Positions 23,661 through 31,726 are shown, counted from the stretch's first letter. The stretch: 40,988 nucleotides of DNA from Acetobacteraceae bacterium (GCA_027483995.1 JAIXTK010000329.1:1-40988); one strand, 5' to 3'. Program-made: numbers and translations. The notes: a model not told the origin generated them from the sequence alone.

Positions 23661-25883
23661 ATGTCGCTGACCCGCCCTTCCGACGGGCTTCAGGTCGATA
23701 TCCTGAACGAGGCGCGCGCACCGGAAACGGTGTCGCCGTTCCGCATCATCGATGTGCTGTGGCGGCGCAAGCTGCTGATCTTCAGCGTGGTGATCGTGCT
23801 GATGGCGGGTGCGGCGGTGCAGATCGCCAGCCTGATCCCACTGTATGATTCCCGCGCCCTTGTGCTGATCGACACGCGGCGCAACGCCATGTCCGACCTC
23901 CAGGCGATCGTCTCCGGCAGCCAGTCGGATCTGCTGCAGGTGCAGACCCAGGTGGACATCATCCGCTCCCAGGCGCTGGCGATCGACGTGGCGCGCCGGC
24001 TGGACCTGATGCGCGAGCCGGAATTCGCCGCCGCGATCTTCCGCCGGCCCGGCGGGCTGGCCGCGCAGTTCGCCCCGCTGCTGGCCCTGGCCGGGCAGGC
24101 GCCACCGCCAGCCCCGGTGCTGACGGATGAGGAGAAGCTGCGCGCCGCCGCCGCCGTGCTGGCCAACGACAAGCTGACGGTGGTGAACGACGCCCGTTCC
24201 TACGTGATCGCGGTGCAGGCGCGCACCGAGGATCCGGAGCTGGCCGCGCGCATCGCCAATACCTATGCCGAGGTATACCTCGCCTTCAACAAGCAGCTGA
24301 AGGACAGCGCCGTCCTGCGCGCCAACCACTTCCTGGACCAGCGCCTGGCGCCGCTGAAGGACAAGCTGCGTGACGCCGAGCGCGAGGTGGCCAATTACCG
24401 CGAGCAGAACGGCCTGATCGAGGATCGCAGCAATTCCGGCGGCGGCGAACGGCGGGTGACGGTGCTGGGCCAGCAATTCGCCCAGCTCAACGCCCAGATG
24501 GTGCAGGCCACCGCGGCGCGGCTGCAGCGTGAGGTGAGCCTGGAGCAGATCCGCGAGGCGCAGCGCGGCCGCGGCAGCCTCTATGCGATCCCGGAAGTGG
24601 TGGCCTCGCCACTGATCCAGCGCCTGCGCGCCCAGCAATCGGAGATCAGCACACGGCTGGCGAGCCTGGCGCAAAGCCGGATGGACGGAAGCCCGGCGCT
24701 GATCGGCCTGCGCGCGGAGGAGCGCGAGGTGCGGGCGCGGATCGACGACGAGGTGGCCAAGACCGTCGGCGCGATCACCAGCGAGGTGGCCGCGGCGAAG
24801 GCGCGGGAGGAAGCGCTGCGACACACCCTGGCGGAGCTGCAGATTCAGGTCGCCGACCAGAGCAAGGCCGAGATCCGCCTGCGCGAGCTGGAGAGCGAGG
24901 CGACTGCGGCGCGGCTGGTCTATACGGAAACGCTGAACCGCGCCGAGCAGAACTCCAACCAGCGCGACGGGCAGCAGCCCGATGCGTCCATGATCTCCCC
25001 GGCCACCGTGCCGCTGGCCGCGGCCCCCCCCACCAAGCGGCAGCTGTTGGTGCTGTCCTTCTTCGCCTCCTGCCTGATCGCCGTGATCGCCGCCCTGGTG
25101 CGCGACCGGCTGGAAACCGGCTTCCGCACCGCCGAGCAGGTGGAGGAGGAGACCGGTCTTTCCGCCCTGGGCTTCATCCCGCGCGCCCGGGACCGCGCGA
25201 CGGCGCTGATGCTCGATGACCGCGACATGCCCTTCGCGGAGGCGGTGAACACCGTGCGCGGCGCGCTGCAGATGGCCGATGTGGCCGGGCGGCCGAAGGT
25301 CGTGCTGATCACCTCCGCGCTGCCGGATGAGGGCAAGACCTTCTTTTCCGTCGCCCTGGCACGCAGCGTGGCGCGGGCCGGCGGGCGCAGCCTGCTGGTG
25401 GATTGCGATTTGCGCCGCCCTGGCGTGGCCACCACGCTCGGCATGGTGCCGCAGCAGGGCGTGGCGGCCCTGGTGCCCGGCCAGGGCGTGGCGGAGCTGG
25501 TGCAGCGCGACGAGAGCACCCAGCTGGATGTGATCACGGCGGCCGGCGCGCGCGAGAACGTGCAGACCATCGTTTCCTCCGATGCGCTGCGCGCCTTGGT
25601 GAACGAGGCGCGCGCGCATTACGACATCATCGTGATCGATTCCCCGCCGGTGCTGGCGGTGGTGGACAGCCGGGTGCTGTCCTTGATGGCTGATTCCGTG
25701 GTGATGGTGGTGCGCTGGCGCCGCACGCCGCGCATGCTGGTGCTGCAGGCGCTGAAGCAATTGCGCGTCTATGGTGCCAAGGTGGCCGGGGTGGTGGTGA
25801 CGCAGGCCAATCTGCGCGCGCTCGCTGCCTCCGAGGGCAGCCACGCCTATGTCCACCGCAAATACGGCAGCTATCTGCGCTGA
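23661..25883 (+). CDS. Polysaccharide co-polymerase with BY-kinase domain (Wzz/Wzc/ExoP type)
   Basis: A 740-residue inner-membrane protein. N-terminal Wzz domain: first membrane helix at about 33-55 (KLLIFSVVIVLMAGAAVQIA), then a long periplasmic coiled-coil section (about 200-440), then a second helix at about 450-475 (LLVLSFFASCLIAVIAALV). The C-terminal cytoplasmic tyrosine kinase has Walker A SALPDEGKTFFS (about 552-563), Walker A' LLVDCDLRRP and Walker B IIVIDSPPV. The end carries a tyrosine cluster (Tyr730, Tyr735, Tyr738) of the kind that is autophosphorylated to control chain length. It works with the Wza-like lipoprotein and the polymerase. Its stop codon overlaps the left arm of a large inverted repeat. 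Confidence 0.94.
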   Translation: MSLTRPSDGLQVDILNEARAPETVSPFRIIDVLWRRKLLIFSVVIVLMAGAAVQIASLIPLYDSRALVLIDTRRNAMSDLQAIVSGSQSDLLQVQTQVDIIRSQALAIDVARRLDLMREPEFAAAIFRRPGGLAAQFAPLLALAGQAPPPAPVLTDEEKLRAAAAVLANDKLTVVNDARSYVIAVQARTEDPELAARIANTYAEVYLAFNKQLKDSAVLRANHFLDQRLAPLKDKLRDAEREVANYREQNGLIEDRSNSGGGERRVTVLGQQFAQLNAQMVQATAARLQREVSLEQIREAQRGRGSLYAIPEVVASPLIQRLRAQQSEISTRLASLAQSRMDGSPALIGLRAEEREVRARIDDEVAKTVGAITSEVAAAKAREEALRHTLAELQIQVADQSKAEIRLRELESEATAARLVYTETLNRAEQNSNQRDGQQPDASMISPATVPLAAAPPTKRQLLVLSFFASCLIAVIAALVRDRLETGFRTAEQVEEETGLSALGFIPRARDRATALMLDDRDMPFAEAVNTVRGALQMADVAGRPKVVLITSALPDEGKTFFSVALARSVARAGGRSLLVDCDLRRPGVATTLGMVPQQGVAALVPGQGVAELVQRDESTQLDVITAAGARENVQTIVSSDALRALVNEARAHYDIIVIDSPPVLAVVDSRVLSLMADSVVMVVRWRRTPRMLVLQALKQLRVYGAKVAGVVVTQANLRALAASEGSHAYVHRKYGSYLR

Positions 25884-25934
25884 TACCAACCGCCCGAAAT
25901 GCCGACTCTTCCGGTATTTCGGGCGGTTGGTATC
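25882..25934. repeat. Large perfect inverted repeat overlapping the BY-kinase stop codon
   Basis: Arms GATACCAACCGCCCGAAAT (25882-25900) and its exact complement (25916-25934) give 19 perfect pairs; inner bases extend this by a G.T and three more pairs (25901-25904 with 25912-25915), leaving a seven-base loop ACTCTTC. No T-run follows on either strand, so it is not a standard terminator. It may be a small mobile repeat or a transcript-processing hairpin separating the BY-kinase gene from the genes downstream. Confidence 0.8.
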
Positions 25935-26012
25935 GCGCGCCGGGCTGGCTGGCGGCCGGTATGAGAGCCGCCGCACGGGCGGGGCGGGTTTCGGCCCCGT
26001 GGGGCCGCGCGC

Positions 26013-27428
26013 GTGCAACTGACGCTGTTCGGCTATTTCCTGCTGCCGATCTGTGCCGCGGCGATCCTGCAGCCGGGCTGGCAGCTGCAACTGGTGCTGC
26101 TGGCCAGCGCGTTCGGGGCGGCGTCGCCGCTCGTGATCGGCGGGCTAGGGTTGCCGCCGGGGGTGATCCCGGCCTGCCTGTTCCTGGCCTATGTGGCGCT
26201 GCAATTCCTGCTTGGCGCCCGCTTCCCCGCCTCCGGCCGTGCCTGGCGCACGCTGGAGCCGTTCCTGCTCGCAGCGCTCTATGCGCTGGTGACCGCGGTG
26301 CTGGTGCCCCGGCTGCTGGCGGGCAGCTTCACCGTGTGGCCGCAGAAGCTCACCCCGCCCTTCGACCTGCCGGTGCCGATCCAGCCCAGCATGTCCAACG
26401 TGACGCAGACCTTCTACCTGCTGATCGATACGGCCGTGCTGGCCGGCGTGGCCCTGCATCTCGGCCGGTCGCACCTGGATCCGCTGCGGGTGCTGCACGC
26501 CTATCTCGCCTGCGGCTACCTGGTGGTGGCGATCTGTGCCTGGCAACTGGCGAGCAAGCTGACCGGGATCTGGTATCCGGAGGCGTTCCTGTATTCCAAC
26601 CCGGGCTGGGCGATCCTGCCGGGCCAGATGGTGGGCACGGTGCCGCGCATCAACGGCCCGTTCAGCGAACCGGCGGCGCTGGCCTTCTACCTCTCGGGGC
26701 TCGTGTTCTGCTGCGCCTGGCTGGTGCTGCGCGGCCATCGCAGCCGGGCGGCGATGGGGCTGCTGCCGCTGGCCCTGCTGGCGCTGGTGTTCTCCACCTC
26801 CACCACGGGGTTCGTGGCACTCGGCATCGGCGGTGCCGGGCTGGTGGCCTACGGTCTGACGCGCGCGCCGCGCCGCGTGGCGATGCGCATCTTCCTGGTG
26901 GCCGTGCCGCTGGCCGCCGCTGGCGTGTCCGCGGGGTTGTTCGTATCCTCCATGTCGTCCCAGATCGAGGATTCCATCGCGGTCGTCACGCGCCAGAGCC
27001 TGCGCAAGGCCGACAGCGATTCCTTCACCAACCGCACCGGGCTGGACCTGGACAGCCTCGCGGTGCTCTGGCCCACCTACGGGTTCGGTGCTGGCTGGGG
27101 CAGTGTGCGCGCCTCCAGCCTGGCGCCGGGGCTGCTGGCCAATCTCGGCGTGTTCGGCACCGCACTGTTGGCCTGGTTCGCGGTGCGGCTGGTGCGGCAG
27201 GTCGGGCGAGCCCGGCGGTTGGCCAGCAGCGCCGGCCAGCTGAAGGTGCTGGATGGGCTTTCGGCCGGCGTGGTGGGCCACCTGACCGCTGCCTTCATCT
27301 CCGCCCCCGCGCTGAACGCGCCCGATTTCTATGTGCTGCTCGGCACGCTGATCGCCTGCGCCGCCCGTGCGGAGGAGGATGGGCGGCGCCGGGCCGCGGC
27401 CGTGCTGGCGCGCCAGGCCGCTTCATGA
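26013..27428 (+). CDS. O-antigen polymerase/ligase-like membrane protein
   Basis: A 471-residue polytopic inner-membrane protein with about ten to eleven hydrophobic segments (for example LLPICAAAILQPGW, LLAALYALVTAVLVPRLL, AMGLLPLALLALVFSTST). A large loop between late segments contains FTNRTGLDLDSLAVLWPTYGFGAGWGSVRASSL. The N-R-T-G and G-x-G-x-G-S-x-R-x-S pattern is the mark of the Wzy/WaaL O-antigen polymerase superfamily, whose periplasmic loop catalyses sugar-chain transfer. It probably polymerises the repeat units of this locus. The GTG start at 26013 opens directly on the first membrane segment. It lies 130 bases after the BY-kinase gene and overlaps the next gene by four bases. Confidence 0.8.
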   Translation: MQLTLFGYFLLPICAAAILQPGWQLQLVLLASAFGAASPLVIGGLGLPPGVIPACLFLAYVALQFLLGARFPASGRAWRTLEPFLLAALYALVTAVLVPRLLAGSFTVWPQKLTPPFDLPVPIQPSMSNVTQTFYLLIDTAVLAGVALHLGRSHLDPLRVLHAYLACGYLVVAICAWQLASKLTGIWYPEAFLYSNPGWAILPGQMVGTVPRINGPFSEPAALAFYLSGLVFCCAWLVLRGHRSRAAMGLLPLALLALVFSTSTTGFVALGIGGAGLVAYGLTRAPRRVAMRIFLVAVPLAAAGVSAGLFVSSMSSQIEDSIAVVTRQSLRKADSDSFTNRTGLDLDSLAVLWPTYGFGAGWGSVRASSLAPGLLANLGVFGTALLAWFAVRLVRQVGRARRLASSAGQLKVLDGLSAGVVGHLTAAFISAPALNAPDFYVLLGTLIACAARAEEDGRRRAAAVLARQAAS

Positions 27429-28480
27429 CGGCGCTGGCCCTCAATGCCCGGTTCCTGAGCCAGGACCTCACCGGCGTGCAGCGCTTCGGGCTGGAGATTG
27501 CCCGCGCCCTGGCCGCACAGCGCCCGTTGGCGGTGCTGGCCCCGCCGGATGCCCGCGACGAACCCGGGCTTGCCCCGCGCCGCGTTGGCCGGCTGCGCGG
27601 CCAGGCCTGGGAACAGCTGGACCTGCCGCGCCATCTCGAAGGCGCCGTGCTGATCAATCCCGGCAACACCGCGCCGCTGGCCCTGCGCCGGCAGGTGGTG
27701 GTGATCCATGATGCTGCCGCCTTCGCCGTGCCGGGCTCCTATGGCTGGCGGTTCCGCGCCTGGTATCGCGCGCTGCACCGGGCACTGGCATGGCGCGGCG
27801 TGCGGATTGCCACCGTCTCCACCCATGCGCGCGGGGAGATTGCCCGCCACCTGCACCTCGATCCCGCCGATGTGGCGGTGGTGGGGGAGGGGGCGGAGCA
27901 CATCCTGCGCCCCTGCGCTGATACCGGCCTGCACGCCCGGCTTGGCCTGGAGCGCCCCTACGTGCTCGCGGTTGGCAGCCTCGCGCCGCACAAGAACCTC
28001 GCGGCGCTGGGGGCAACGGCCGCGCTGCTCGCCGGGCGCGGGATGGACCTGGTGGTGACCGGCGGGCTGGATGCCCGGGTGTTCGCCGCCGCGGGCCTGC
28101 CGGCCGAGGCGCGCGCCATCGGCCGGGTGGACGATGCCGGGCTGCGCGCGCTGTACGAAGGCGCGGCCTGCTTCGTGTTCCCCTCCCGGCACGAGGGGTT
28201 CGGCCTGCCGGCGCTGGAGGCGATGGCCTGCGCCTGCCCGGTGGTGGCGGCCCGCGCCACTTCCCTGCCGGAGATATGCGGCGATGCCGCCCTGCTGGCC
28301 GACCCCACCAATCCCGCTGACATCGCCGCCGCCGTGGCCAGCGTGCTGGACGATCCGGCCCTGGCCACACGCCTCAGCGCTGCCGGAACGGCACGCGCCG
28401 CCGCCTTCACCTGGGCCGCCGCCGCGCAGCGCCTTGCCGCTGTTGCCGACGCCGCCGGCCGCGATAGGAAGCCGGGATGA
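27425..28480 (+). CDS. Glycosyltransferase, GT4 family (first)
   Basis: A 351-residue cytoplasmic GT-B fold glycosyltransferase. The N-terminal domain begins LALNARFLSQDLTGVQRFGLEIARAL, the usual opening of mannosyl/rhamnosyl-type GT4 enzymes. The donor-binding domain has VGSLAPHKNLAAL (about 180-192) and the E-x7-E motif EGFGLPALEAMACACPVVAA (about 258-277), then LPEICGDAALLADP. It adds one nucleotide-sugar-derived residue to the lipid-linked repeat unit; donor and acceptor are not readable. Translational overlaps (ATGA) at both ends tie it to the polymerase-like gene and to the next glycosyltransferase. Confidence 0.9.
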   Translation: MTALALNARFLSQDLTGVQRFGLEIARALAAQRPLAVLAPPDARDEPGLAPRRVGRLRGQAWEQLDLPRHLEGAVLINPGNTAPLALRRQVVVIHDAAAFAVPGSYGWRFRAWYRALHRALAWRGVRIATVSTHARGEIARHLHLDPADVAVVGEGAEHILRPCADTGLHARLGLERPYVLAVGSLAPHKNLAALGATAALLAGRGMDLVVTGGLDARVFAAAGLPAEARAIGRVDDAGLRALYEGAACFVFPSRHEGFGLPALEAMACACPVVAARATSLPEICGDAALLADPTNPADIAAAVASVLDDPALATRLSAAGTARAAAFTWAAAAQRLAAVADAAGRDRKPG

Positions 28481-29577
28481 AAATTGCCATCATCCATGAA
28501 TGGCTGGAAGGCGTGGCCGGCTCCGAGCGGGTGCTGGAGCAGATGCTGCTGTGCTACCCACAGGCAGACCTGTTCGCCCTGGTGGATTTCCTGCCCGCCG
28601 ACCAGCGCGGCATCCTGCACGGGCGGGTGCCGCGCACCAGCTTCCTCCAGCGCCTGCCCTTCGCCCGGCGCTGGTTCCGCCACTACGCCATGCTGCTGCC
28701 GATGGCGGTGGAGCAGTGGGACCTGTCGGGCTACGACCTCGTGCTCTCCAACAGCCACGCCTTCGCCAAGGGCGTGCTGACCGGGCCGGATACGCGCCAT
28801 GTCAGCTACGTGCATTCCCCCATGCGCTATGCCTGGGACCTGCAGCACCAGTACCTGCGCGAATCCGGGCTGGATCGCGGGCTGCGCGGCATTGCGGCGC
28901 GCTGGCTGCTCTCGCGCCTGCGCCTGTGGGACCGTGGCACGGCCAATGGCGTGGACCTGTTCCTCACCAATTCCCACTACGTCGCCCGGCGCATCAACAA
29001 GGCCTATCGGCGCGAGGCGGTGGTGATCCCGCCGCCGGTGGATATCGAGACGTTCACGCCCGGCGGCGAGAAGCAGGATTTCTACCTCGTCGCCTCCCGC
29101 CACGTGGCCTACAAGCGCATCGACCTGGTGGCCGCCGCCTTCGCCGCCATGCCGGATCGCCAGCTGGTGATCGTGGGCGACGGCCCCGCCCATGGCCGCG
29201 TGCGCGCGGCAGCCCGCGGCGCCCCCAACATCACCTTCCGCCAAGCCGTGCCCCAGGCCGAGCTGGTGGCGCTGATGCGTGCCGCCCGCGCCTTCGTCTT
29301 CGCCGGGGAGGAGGATTTCGGCATCGTCCTGGCTGAGGCGCTCGCCTGCGGCACCCCCGTGATCGCCTTTGGGCGCGGTGGGGCGGCGGAGATCGTGGCG
29401 GAGGGAGCGGGGGTGCTGTTCGCCGAGCAGACCGCGGCGGCGATCGCCGAGGCGGTGGGGCGGTTTGCGGCGATGGCGTTCGACGGGGATGCCTGCCGGG
29501 CCGCCGCGGCTGGGTTCGGCGCGGCCCGCTTTCGTGGCCAGCTCCTCGCAGCGGCATCGGCGGATGGCGGGGCGTAG
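28477..29577 (+). CDS. Glycosyltransferase, GT4 family (second)
   Basis: A 366-residue GT-B glycosyltransferase. The N-terminus KIAIIHEWLEGVAGSERVLEQM and the segment SYVHSPMRYAWDLQHQYL are typical of WcaI/mannosyltransferase-like GT4 proteins of EPS loci. The donor half has LVASRHVAYKRIDLV (about 206-220) and EDFGIVLAEALACGTPVIAFGRGG (about 277-300), with the E-x7-E pair. It overlaps the preceding glycosyltransferase by four bases and is the last gene of the EPS transcription unit; a terminator follows at 29588. No flippase or initiating phosphoglycosyltransferase is present in the window. Confidence 0.9.
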   Translation: MKIAIIHEWLEGVAGSERVLEQMLLCYPQADLFALVDFLPADQRGILHGRVPRTSFLQRLPFARRWFRHYAMLLPMAVEQWDLSGYDLVLSNSHAFAKGVLTGPDTRHVSYVHSPMRYAWDLQHQYLRESGLDRGLRGIAARWLLSRLRLWDRGTANGVDLFLTNSHYVARRINKAYRREAVVIPPPVDIETFTPGGEKQDFYLVASRHVAYKRIDLVAAAFAAMPDRQLVIVGDGPAHGRVRAAARGAPNITFRQAVPQAELVALMRAARAFVFAGEEDFGIVLAEALACGTPVIAFGRGGAAEIVAEGAGVLFAEQTAAAIAEAVGRFAAMAFDGDACRAAAAGFGAARFRGQLLAAASADGGA

Positions 29578-29587
29578 CAAGGCCTGC

Positions 29588-29610
29588 AGGCCGGTGTGTC
29601 GGCTTTTTTT
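29588..29610 (+). terminator. Rho-independent terminator of the EPS operon
   Basis: AGGCCG (29588-29593), six-base loop GTGTGT, CGGCTT (29600-29605), continuing as seven T's in all (29604-29610). It lies ten bases after the last glycosyltransferase stop. A 12-bp palindrome GGCCTGCAGGCC (29581-29592) overlaps its left arm. Confidence 0.75.
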
Positions 29611-29840
29611 ACACAGGAATTGTGGGTTGCCGGCGTCAATCCGGTCGCATCGGACCGCGGGGCGCTAATTTATCTAATAATTTCATATGCTTGAAGGAGT
29701 TCGACCACTCCGGGGTGGCCTGTATGATCCATTCGCAAGGGGGCAATGGCCCCGGATGGGAGTCGGCAATCTTTACATTCTCGCTGTGAACGATTGGCTG
29801 CCCCTGGTTTAAGTGTTTGTTTTCAGGGGAGAAAAAATCC
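29611..29840. other. AT-richer intergenic region upstream of the PEP-CTERM gene
   Basis: Part of the 314-base gap between the last glycosyltransferase and the PEP-CTERM gene. It is clearly richer in A+T than its surroundings, especially 29664-29695. It holds a hairpin GGGGC-AATG-GCCCC (29740-29753) and a near-palindrome CCACTCCGGGGTGG (29705-29718). Such a region is where an activator of the sigma-54 promoter at 29841 would bind. I see no coding frame. Confidence 0.5.
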
Positions 29841-29856
29841 TGGCACGGTGTTTGCT
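29841..29856 (+). promoter_or_regulatory. Sigma-54 (RpoN) promoter of the PEP-CTERM gene
   Basis: TGGCAC-GGTGT-TTGCT: all conserved positions of the -24/-12 consensus (TGGCAC-N5-TTGCW) are matched, with the correct spacing. Transcription should start near 29867, giving a leader of about 25 bases that contains AGGAGG (29881-29886). Known PEP-CTERM systems are often controlled by the PrsK/PrsR two-component pair with RpoN, which agrees with this site. Confidence 0.88.
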
Positions 29857-29891
29857 TCTATGCCCAGGACAGTTTTTGCCAGGAGGCTCTT

Positions 29892-30605
29892 ATGAGCATT
29901 GTAAAGAAGATTGGCGTTGCCGCATTGGCTGGTATGGGACTTTTGGCCGCAGGGAGCGCGTCTGCAGCGGTTATCACGCAGACGGCCACGATCCCCACGG
30001 CCTCCACGAATTGGAACATCGCGAGCGCCTTCAACAAGTTCAACACGGACCTTGGCCCGCTCCAGAGCATCATCATCAGCATCGCTGGCTCGGTCAGCGG
30101 CAACATGAAGCTCGAGAGCCGTGATGGCGCTCCGACCACGATTTCCGGGACGCTGCAGGCGAACCAGACCGTGTTCCTTGGTGCCTTTACGATGGTCACC
30201 AACTTCCCCTCCATCACCCAGTCCTTCGGCGCCGCGGCGTTTGATGGGACGGTGGATTTCGGCGGCACGTCTGGCGTGACGTTCAGCAGCCTGTCCAGCT
30301 CGGCCAACAACTCCGCGACCCTGCTCCCCACCAACCTTGTTGACTCGCTGCTTTACATCCCGCAGTTCACCTGCAGCGCCTTGGCCGCAACCTGCGGCCC
30401 GCAGGTCTCCCTGTCGACCCAGGCGGTTGGCACTTCGGCGGGCCAGGGCGCGGGCAACCTGACGACGGAGTTCAACACCTCCTCCGGCGCCACGCTGACC
30501 CTGACCTATAACTATGGCGTCGCCACGCCGGAGCCGGCTTCGATGGCCGTGCTCGGTATCGGTCTCGTCGCTCTGGGCGCCTATCGCCGCAAGCGCCGCC
30601 ACTGA
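29892..30605 (+). CDS. PEP-CTERM sorting-domain protein, choice-of-anchor E type
   Basis: A 237-residue exported protein. The signal peptide MSIVKKIGVAALAGMGLLAA is cleaved after SASA. The body (TNWNIASAFNKFNTDLGPLQSI, then GSVSGNMKLESRDG) resembles choice-of-anchor E extracellular domains and has one likely disulphide (FTC...TCG). The C-terminus is a PEP-CTERM signal: PEP at 213-215, hydrophobic segment MAVLGIGLVALGAY, then RRKRRH. Exosortase would cut at PEP and attach or release the protein at the surface, usually together with an exopolysaccharide. No exosortase gene lies in the window. ATG 29892 has a near-perfect AGGAGG; the in-frame ATG at 29817 lies upstream of the promoter. A bidirectional terminator follows. 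Confidence 0.93.
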   Translation: MSIVKKIGVAALAGMGLLAAGSASAAVITQTATIPTASTNWNIASAFNKFNTDLGPLQSIIISIAGSVSGNMKLESRDGAPTTISGTLQANQTVFLGAFTMVTNFPSITQSFGAAAFDGTVDFGGTSGVTFSSLSSSANNSATLLPTNLVDSLLYIPQFTCSALAATCGPQVSLSTQAVGTSAGQGAGNLTTEFNTSSGATLTLTYNYGVATPEPASMAVLGIGLVALGAYRRKRRH

Positions 30606-30642
30606 GGATAGCGTAGCGGCACAATACGTGCCGTGAAGTTCG

Positions 30643-30678
30643 AAAGGGGCGTGGCAATCCTGGTGCCACGCCCCTTTT
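30643..30678. terminator. Bidirectional terminator between the PEP-CTERM gene and ada
   Basis: An 11-bp perfect stem GGGGCGTGGCA (30646-30656) / TGCCACGCCCC (30664-30674), loop ATCCTGG, flanked by AAA on the left and TTTT on the right. It lies between two convergent genes and can serve both. Confidence 0.85.
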
Positions 30679-30679
30679 G

Positions 30680-31726
30680 CTATTTGATCGGGATGGCGCT
30701 GCTTTCCCGCCGCAGCATCTCTCGCTTCCGCGGCACGCCCCAGCGATAGCCGGTAAGGTCCCCGTCCTTGCCCACCACCCGGTGGCACGGCACGGCGAGC
30801 GACACGGGGTTGGTCGCGCAGGATCGGGCAACGGCCCGAATGGCCTTCGGCGCCCCGATCATCCCGGCCAGCTCGCCATAGGTCCGGGTCTCCCCGGGCT
30901 GGATCCGGCGCAGCGCGTCCCACACCCGCACCTGGAACGCCGTGCCGCGTAGATCGAGCGGCAGCGCCAATGCCTGGCGCGGCTCTGCGATGAAGGCCAG
31001 CACCGTGGCCAGCGTCTCCGCCAGCCCGGCATCGTCGGCCTCGATGCGGGCCTTCGGGAAGCGCCGGCGCAGATCGCCCATCAGCGCCTCATCCGGTTCC
31101 GCGAAGCCCAGGAAGCACACCCCGGTCTCCGTGGCTCCCACCAGCAGCCGCCCGAATGGGCTGTCGGCAAAGGCGGTGCGCACCACCTCCCCGGCACCGC
31201 CGCGTCGCAGCGCCCCTGGGGTCATGCCCAGCAGCTTGCCGGTATCCTCATAGACACGGGATTCGGAACCGAACCCCGCCTCCTGGATCGCATCCGCCAC
31301 CCGTCCGCCCCGGGTCAGTGCCGCCTGCAGCCGCAGCGCCCGCACCCGTTCGGCATAGCTGCGCGGCGTTACCCCTGTATGCTCGCGGAACAGGCGCAGG
31401 AAATGGAAACGCGAGTAACCGGCCCGCCTGGCCAGCGCCTCCAGCGAGGGGATCCCCTCCTCCGCCTCGATCGCCGCACAGGCATCGGCCACCACCGCGC
31501 GCGCGATCGCCTCGCGCTCCCCCTTTGGGTCGCAGCGCCGGCAGGCGCGGAATCCCTCCGCTTCCGCTTCCGGAATATCGGCGAAGTAACGCACATTCTC
31601 CCGCCGTGGCCGTGGGGAGGGGCAGCCCGGCCGGCAGTAGATCCCCATCGTGGTGACACCGTACAGGAAGTCGGCGGGCTGCCGCTGCGCCACCAGGTTC
31701 CAGCGCGTGTCGTCCAGGGTGCTCAT
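30680..31726 (-). CDS. ada: Bifunctional Ada: DNA methylphosphotriester and O6-methylguanine methyltransferase/activator
   Basis: A 348-residue three-part DNA repair protein. Residues 1-75 are the Ada zinc domain: Cys31 and Cys35 (YCRPGCPSPRP) with Cys62 and Cys65 (RACRRCDP) bind zinc and accept methyl from phosphotriesters. Residues about 85-185 are an AraC-type double helix-turn-helix (LEALARRAGYSRFHFLRLFREHTGVTP). Residues about 190-348 form the O6-alkylguanine methyltransferase with acceptor Cys314 in VPCHRVV. Methylated Ada normally activates its own gene. ATG 31726 has AAGGAG eight bases upstream; a 20-residue open extension is discounted. No alkB is adjacent. Confidence 0.95.
   Translation of the reverse strand: MSTLDDTRWNLVAQRQPADFLYGVTTMGIYCRPGCPSPRPRRENVRYFADIPEAEAEGFRACRRCDPKGEREAIARAVVADACAAIEAEEGIPSLEALARRAGYSRFHFLRLFREHTGVTPRSYAERVRALRLQAALTRGGRVADAIQEAGFGSESRVYEDTGKLLGMTPGALRRGGAGEVVRTAFADSPFGRLLVGATETGVCFLGFAEPDEALMGDLRRRFPKARIEADDAGLAETLATVLAFIAEPRQALALPLDLRGTAFQVRVWDALRRIQPGETRTYGELAGMIGAPKAIRAVARSCATNPVSLAVPCHRVVGKDGDLTGYRWGVPRKREMLRRESSAIPIK

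Noticed and set aside
23352-26090. A 912-codon open frame antisense to the BY-kinase gene
   Set aside because: Composition (His, Arg, Gln, Gly) is that of a mirror frame; no domain or signal appears, while the plus strand carries a complete, well-conserved protein.
25961-27424. N-terminal extension of the first glycosyltransferase through the polymerase gene
   Set aside because: The 488 extra residues are an out-of-frame reading of the polymerase; the ATGA overlap at 27425 gives the normal GT4 start.
29823-30923. A 366-codon minus-strand frame over the PEP-CTERM gene
   Set aside because: It crosses the bidirectional terminator and part of ada in another frame and shows no domain; the plus strand has promoter, ribosome-binding site, signal peptide and sorting signal.
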